Source: Salvator merianae
Taxonomy: Eukaryota; Chordata; Lepidosauria; Squamata; Teiidae
Length of the DNA stretch: 64,000 bases
Assembly: GCA_003586115.2 (NCBI GenBank)
Contig: QVOM02000023.1
Span: forward strand, 3,220,284 to 3,284,283
Direction: 5' to 3'
Position numbers and translations under genes: made by a program. Positions 58,790-64,000 of the stretch are shown piece after piece. The stretch's first letter is position 1; each line of letters opens with the position of its first letter. Below the pieces are notes generated by a model. It saw only the letters and a list, made by a program, of their open reading frames with translations, did no database searches and had not been told where the DNA came from.

Positions 58790-59330
58790 TTTGACAAATT
58801 CATGGAGGACAGGTGTATCAGTGGCTACTAGAATTGATGCTTAAGTATTTCCTGCAGGTTGGAGAGGCAGGCAGGATCCCTCCAAAGGCCATTTGAAGGG
58901 AGTCGGGAGCAGGTGAAGGTTTTGCCTTTGTCTTCTGCTTGAGATGCCCAGAAGGAATCCAGCAGGGCTCCTCTTATGTTCTTATCTAGAATGGATGCCT
59001 AGGTACCACCTCTGGGGTAGAGAAACAGGCAGGATGCCTCTGAAGGCCATTTGCAGGGAGCTGAGAGCAGGTGAAGGTTTTGCCTTTGTCTACTGCTTGA
59101 GATGCCCAGAAGCAGCTGGTGGGCCACTGTGGGAGACAGGATGCCGGACTAGATGGGCCATGGCCAGAACCAGCAGGGTTTCTCTTAATTCCAGGAGGAC
59201 AGGTATATCAATGGCTACTGGAATGGATGGCATAAGCAATTGTTGGGCCACTGTGTGAAACAGGATGCTGGACTAGATGGACTGTGACCTGATGCAGTAG
59301 GGCTTCTTTTATGTTCTTATGGTATATTGT
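58790..59330 (+). repeat. Three CR1 LINE tails in tandem
   Basis: Copies at about 58795-58983, 58984-59187 and 59190-59330. Copy 1 has an internal deletion and joins copy 2 at ttatgttcttatctagaatg. Copy 2 joins copy 3 at tctcttaattccaggaggac. Copy 3 is internally deleted. Confidence 0.87.
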
Positions 59331-59371
59331 TGTATTCTTTGCTTGGAATACAAATTTAGCCTGGAGTCGTC

Positions 59372-59450
59372 ATCTTCTCCTTCTCCTTCTCCTTCTCCTT
59401 CTCCTTCTCCTTCTCCTTCTCCTTCTCCTTCTCCTTCTCCCCCCTCCTCC
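59372..59450. repeat. (TTCTCC)n microsatellite
   Basis: At least eleven tandem hexamers of ttctcc are followed by ccccctcctcctcc. It abuts the AT-rich end of the CR1 cluster. The long leucine frame over it is a product of the repeat. Confidence 0.95.
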
Positions 59451-60409
59451 TCCTTCTTTTGCAGCTCTAAAAATATGTGGTTTTAAAATTTATAGTGAAT
59501 TTTCTACTTGGGTTCTGAAATCCTTGAATTTTATTTACTGCAATCTCATTTTGTAAGTTTAAAGATGTTTCAGTTTTGTCACGGTTCATGGCTGAGGTTT
59601 GCATTTGGAGTCTACCGAAGCATTTATGCAGTATACGCATCAGTCCTGAGAGGGTGGGTGGAGAAACTGCCTTGCTTAAACTGAGACGTGGCCTGGATGT
59701 GTTCATTGCTCAGAGACATATGGCCAGATGTGAAGTTGCCTCGTCAGTAAAAAAAAAAAAAGAAAAAATGGCCTATATGCGTGCACACACTCATGTGACA
59801 TGTGCTGCGTATCAGAGCAATGACTAAAGCCTGATCTAAATGTTTTGGCCTCCAGTGATGTCCCTGCTCTAAATGAGGAAGAAATTTGGTCAGATTATGG
59901 ATTTTTTTGTGGGGTTTTTTTTTTGCTTTCTCATCTGGAGCTGCTTGGGTGGACATTTTCATTCAAGCCACCATTTCTAAATGTGTGCCTAGGCCTGTAA
60001 ATCAGCACATGCAGTTTTAATGCAAATTGGGGTCCTTATTTTCTTTTCTTGCTGACACATTTCCTCTTTTTCTGTTGAGATACAAAGATGGTTCTGTCTG
60101 GAAGCTGAGCGCTTGCCTGTTCGAGTGGTTCTGGCTTTTTAAAAAAAGACCCAAACGTAGAAATGTAAACATTGCTTTATCAGTGGCGAGGGCCTGATAA
60201 CAGGAAATGTCTTAATCCGACCACATGCAGGGTAAGGAGCATGAGCTGAATGGGTTTGGGGCCCTGGTGGATGCACATGCTCAACCCTGTAACATCAGCA
60301 CGTTGGGTTTACAATCAGCAAAGCATTGGGTATATTTTGGTGACCCGGTTCTGTGCAAGACCTCAGATGCCCTTCTTCACTTGGGGCTGCTGCTTCATGT
60401 GCAAACAAC

Positions 60410-60835
60410 GGCCAAGTGCCATTTTGGATTCCTCCTCCCTGCCTGCAGGCAGCCAGAGGTTAAAGCCAACAACATAGCCATTTTGGACTCCAAGTCCTAT
60501 TAGCCCCAGTTAGCACAGCCATTTTGGACTCTAAATCCCATCAGTCCCAGCAAGCACCACCATTTTGAACTCTAAATCCCATCAGCCCTGACAAGCACAG
60601 CTGTTTTTCGTCTGCTGTTGCCCTTAGCCCCATGAAATGAAGCCATTTTGGACTCCTTTCTTCAGCTAAAGCCAGCCATTTTGGATTCCAAATCCCATCA
60701 GGCCCAGCAAGCATAGCCATTTTGGACTCTAATTCCCATCTGCCCTGGCGAGCGCAGCCATTTTTTTTCACCCACTGTTTCCCTTAGCCCCACAGGAAGT
60801 GCTGCCATTTTGGACTATAATTTATGGGAATGATA
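60410..60835. repeat. 41-bp minisatellite related to the CIZ1 arrays, DNM1 intron 1
   Basis: About ten units with core ccattttggactctaaatcc or ccattttggattccaaatcc and spacers such as atcagtcccagcaagcac. Spacing is near 41 bp and orientation is the same as at 16745-17345, but units are more diverged from one another. Confidence 0.88.
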
Positions 60836-61229
60836 TTCCCAGTAAGTGACAGAGTGTCGTCAAAGTCTTGGTTCCATTATTTTGCACCAGCATTTTTATA
60901 TCTAAAAAAACAAGACATTACCCCGGGTTCCTCACTGAACCCTGTGAAATCTCACTGTAGCCGTTGTCTGTTGCAAAGGCAGATGGTCCTTGCCTTGTTG
61001 TCATGGAAACAGTCGATAACTCCTGAGCGGAAGGAAGGAAGCTATCTATCCCCTTTCTGCCTAGATGCTTCAGCGTGGAGCAAAGCAGCAGGGCCTCTTG
61101 GCTTCCTTATTACATACCCTGCAGAATTGCGCGCTTCCCTACCATCTGTGGCCCTGATTGAGATTACAAGTAGACCTCCACATCATGATCTACCGGCCAA
61201 CAAGTGCAGCCAAGTCTAGGACACCGGGG

Positions 61230-61450
61230 GCTGATTTCAGCATTGCACCAAAGCGTGCTGGTAAAATGGGTTCCCCCATAACTCTGAGGCTCAGAATGTT
61301 AATTCCTAGCCTTTCAGAGTGCTTAGAGACCTACCCCAAAGCATGAGTCTCGGGGTGGGGGCTGGTCCGGGCCAGCACGTTCCTGCAGATGGTGCTATTC
61401 CAGACTACTTCGCTTGGACCACGGAGAGGTGAATGCAGAAGGGCCCACCG
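61230..61450 (+). repeat. Possible copy of the dispersed unknown repeat
   Basis: Shares gcaccaaagcgtgctggtaa and aaatgggttccccc, then acttcgcttggaccacggag and gtgaatgcagaagggcccac, with the second half of the copy at 22615-23065. The match is partial. Confidence 0.4.
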
Positions 61451-62234
61451 TTCAGCACCTCCTTGGTGTTCTCATGTCCTTGGTGCCGCACATCTGTTGG
61501 TGACAGACCAGGCTGTGAAACTGTCTCCATGCCTGCCCTTGGAAGCAGGGGATAGACACATGACAGAAGGAATGCCATTGCCACACAACGTAAATCGAGT
61601 GTCTTGCGCTTAGAACATTCTCGATCGTTTCCTCCTAGTCGTTTTTGTGGGTGCATCGGGGGAGTCTGTACGAAGGCATAAGAAGTGCAGGCAGTCATGT
61701 GTTTTTGCTAGTTTGCATGGAGTGCAGATGGATAGGCTGATTAATGCCATGAATTAACCACAGTTTGTGCAGTGATATGGTAATTTATGGAGAGCTGCTA
61801 AGGTCACATGGGTCTGCCAGGTAACAGGAGGGGTCTGGGACTAGATAGGCTTCGTTTCTTAGGTGTATTTGTGTTCCAGGGTCATTACAGTTTATTTACT
61901 AAAAATGCCATTTTTTTCTGAAGCTTCTGGTCTCAAGATTAGTCTTATTCTGCATGGGCTGGAGAGCTTGCTTTGGCTCAGAAGCTGGGAGGGGGGGCAT
62001 TCACAAGGGCCCCTCTCCTAGGCCTTTGCAAACTTCGAGTCTGGGGAACCAAAGGTTCCTGGCCTTGAAGTTTCCATCTGGGGCCATGAAGGAGCTCCTG
62101 CAGTCGGCCATTTTTGGCAGTTCACTGCAAGGCCCTTGGCAGCAAGAGCTTAGGTAGGTCACTCCTGTGGTCACTTTTGCTTGGCATGGCAGCTAAAGGA
62201 GCAAACCAGGACCACACTCCTTTTATAGAGTGAT

Positions 62235-62565
62235 TGTTCCTGTTCTACAAAAAGATTCTTAAAAGAGCTGCACTGGCTGCCAATTCACTACCAAACCCAA
62301 TTCAAGGTGCTTTGACTTCTAAGGCCCTGAACAGTTTGGGCCCCAAATATCTAAAGGAGTACCTCCTCCCATATCGACCTGAAAATCTGCAGATGAGGTC
62401 CTCCTTCATAGCTAAAGGTGTAGGTACTTGGGACAGGGCCCTCTCAGTGGCAGCCCCAGACTATGGAATAGTCTTCCCTGAGGTGCGCCAGATATCTAGG
62501 CACAGGATGGATGCAGTGATGCGCCGTCACCCTGCTCTTGGCACCCTTTCAGCATAGCTTTATTT
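62235..62565 (+). repeat. L2-like LINE ORF2 end
   Basis: The plus strand reads ALTSKALNSLGPKYLKEYLL, PYRPENLQMRSSFIAKGVGT and WDRALSVAAPDYGIVFPEV, the degenerate L2-clade block (KALNGLAP.YL and RAFSVAAPKLWN). It is the best-preserved coding stretch of this family in the window. Confidence 0.8.
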
Positions 62566-62584
62566 GGCTATGCAGATCTTGCTG

Positions 62585-62790
62585 GAGACTGTGCCTAGTC
62601 AAGCCTATCTGATCATAGAAGCTAAGCAGACTTGAGCTGGGATAGTACTTGGATGGAAGACCACCAGGAAATCACGGGATTATGCCCTCGGCTGACGAAT
62701 TAAAAATGCCGCAGAAGGAGGCAATGGCTAACCACTTCCCTGTTGTTGCCATTAAAGCTGCACGGGTTTGCCAACGCAGTTCCCCAGGAA
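62585..62790 (+). repeat. 5S rRNA-derived SINE
   Basis: The head gcctagtcaagcctatctga, then tcatagaagctaagcagact and atagtacttggatggaagac, is a diverged 5S rRNA (matching gaagctaagcagg and tagtacttggatgggagacc). It is followed by a body with ggcaatggctaaccacttcc typical of reptile SINEs. The internal 5S promoter region is present but mutated. It is not a working 5S gene. Confidence 0.8.
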
Positions 62791-64000
62791 GTGAGCTCAA
62801 CTTGGTGGCACCTTTGCCTGGAGTGATTTAAGTGTTACAAATGCCCAGCTGTGTTGTGTGCGTTTAAATGCAAAACTGTCAAGGATCTTTGACAGGAAAA
62901 ACTGCGTGGAGAAGACCTGGTATACCAGGATCCATTCGTCCGAATATTTGTCCAAATGCACACTCTGTCCATGGGAATGGTCTAATCCCTGTTCCCAAAA
63001 CGAGCAGGCCTAGAGTTTCTGGGGCAGCCCAGAGGCGGCGGAACTCTAAGCATCTATAGCAATTATGCTGAAGGGCGCTGGGGTAAGGCTTTCCTTCTAA
63101 GGATGTCCAGAAACTTGGAAACCAGCCGTAGCTTTCTGAATTCCTCCGAATCTCCTGCCTCCCCCCTTATGGGGGGTCAGCTGAGGCCAGTGCAGCACTG
63201 CAGAGTCAAAAGAGTGGACGGTGCATCTGTTTAAGAGCGGCTGCTCCATGCAGGGGAGAGATGCTGGCAATATGGGTAGAGGATCCAACTGCCTTTCACC
63301 GCCTTTGCCCTTCCAAAAACGGGTGCAGTTCGTCCGGAAGCGCTGGTCGGTGTCCTAATCAGTCTATCGCACCAAGGCATGGTGAAGTCATCCTGGAGCA
63401 GCCGTACTCAGCAGTGGTCCTCCAGATGCCCCCAAACTAAAACTCACGTCCTTCCATGCAAGGCTCGCAGGGAATGATGGGAGTTGTAGTTCAGGGATAT
63501 CTGGGGGTCTCAGGTTCAGCATTGTGGTCCTAGAGGGAGACAACAAAAGAGTCTTCAACCCGAGGGGAAATACCATGCTGACTGCCTGATTTTAGTTTTG
63601 CCTTTATCCGTCAGCTCAGCCCTCCCCTGGCAAGTACCTGAGGCCATAGTCACACTCTTATAAGATAGTCTATTCCAAGGACAGACAGGGAACTCAGGCT
63701 GTTTTCGGCCTGGAATGGACTGGTCTCACCTGCTGGGCTGTCGCACTCCGGTCATCAAGGCTTGGTGTGTTGTGTGGCGGTGGCAGTGGGGCAGCGGTGG
63801 CAGCAGCAGTGGCAGGGGTAGCAGTGGCAGGGTTGCGGCGGTAGGGTGGGCTCCTTTGTCTGCAGGCTGCGCTCCATGCCGCTGCTGAGCTGGACCGCAG
63901 CCCTTTGCCTGGGTCTGTTTTCTGGCTGGAATGGACTCAGTGCTGGGATTATCCAGTTGCATTTGAGGCAGGAAAGTCCTTGGAAAAACCGGAAACGCAC

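Noticed and set aside
59311..59556. Poly-leucine protein frame
   Set aside because: It is a product of the (TTCTCC)n microsatellite.
62585..62700. Functional 5S rRNA gene
   Set aside because: There are many substitutions and a fused SINE body; no tandem 5S array is present.
63726..63962. Leucine/proline-rich frame at the right edge
   Set aside because: It is derived from a short (GGCAGT/GGTGGC)-type repeat; no gene structure.

Overview
The window is nuclear DNA of a vertebrate, most likely a squamate reptile (lizard or snake). It has split genes with GT/AG introns, CpG-rich first exons and a repeat mix of CR1, L2-like, L1-like and BovB/RTE LINEs, tRNA-derived Sauria-type SINEs and a 5S-rRNA-derived SINE. 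This mix is typical of squamates; the species cannot be told from the sequence alone. There is no sign of bacterial, plasmid, viral or CRISPR sequence.

Four protein-coding genes are present, in the order and orientation of human 9q34.11. (1) PTGES2, minus strand, 1-2612: the first four coding exons, running off the left edge. (2) BBLN (C9orf16), plus strand, 4825-6834: complete, two coding exons, 100 residues. (3) CIZ1, minus strand, 9344-31450: fifteen coding exons that join in frame into 679 residues with three U1/C2H2-type zinc fingers and a matrin-type finger. (4) DNM1, plus strand, 38259-38419: only coding exon 1 with the GTPase P-loop; the remaining 25.6 kb to the right edge looks like its first intron. 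PTGES2/BBLN and CIZ1/DNM1 are head-to-head pairs; BBLN and CIZ1 converge. All exon borders were derived by reading the sequence and checking reading-frame phase at each junction.

The rest is intron and intergenic sequence dominated by interspersed repeats. Points of interest are a compact CIZ1 lacking most of the glutamine-rich middle region of mammalian CIZ1; a 41-bp minisatellite family with a CCATTTT core in introns of both CIZ1 and DNM1; CR1 LINE tails joined head-to-tail at recurring junctions; two MITE-like hairpin elements, one with a 3-bp TTA target duplication inside an L2-like element; and loss or absence of the LCN2 gene that sits between PTGES2 and BBLN in mammals. The genes are unrelated in function (prostaglandin synthesis, cytoskeleton-linked coiled coil, nuclear matrix/DNA replication, membrane fission) and are linked only by old synteny. 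I did not find a new multi-gene system here.
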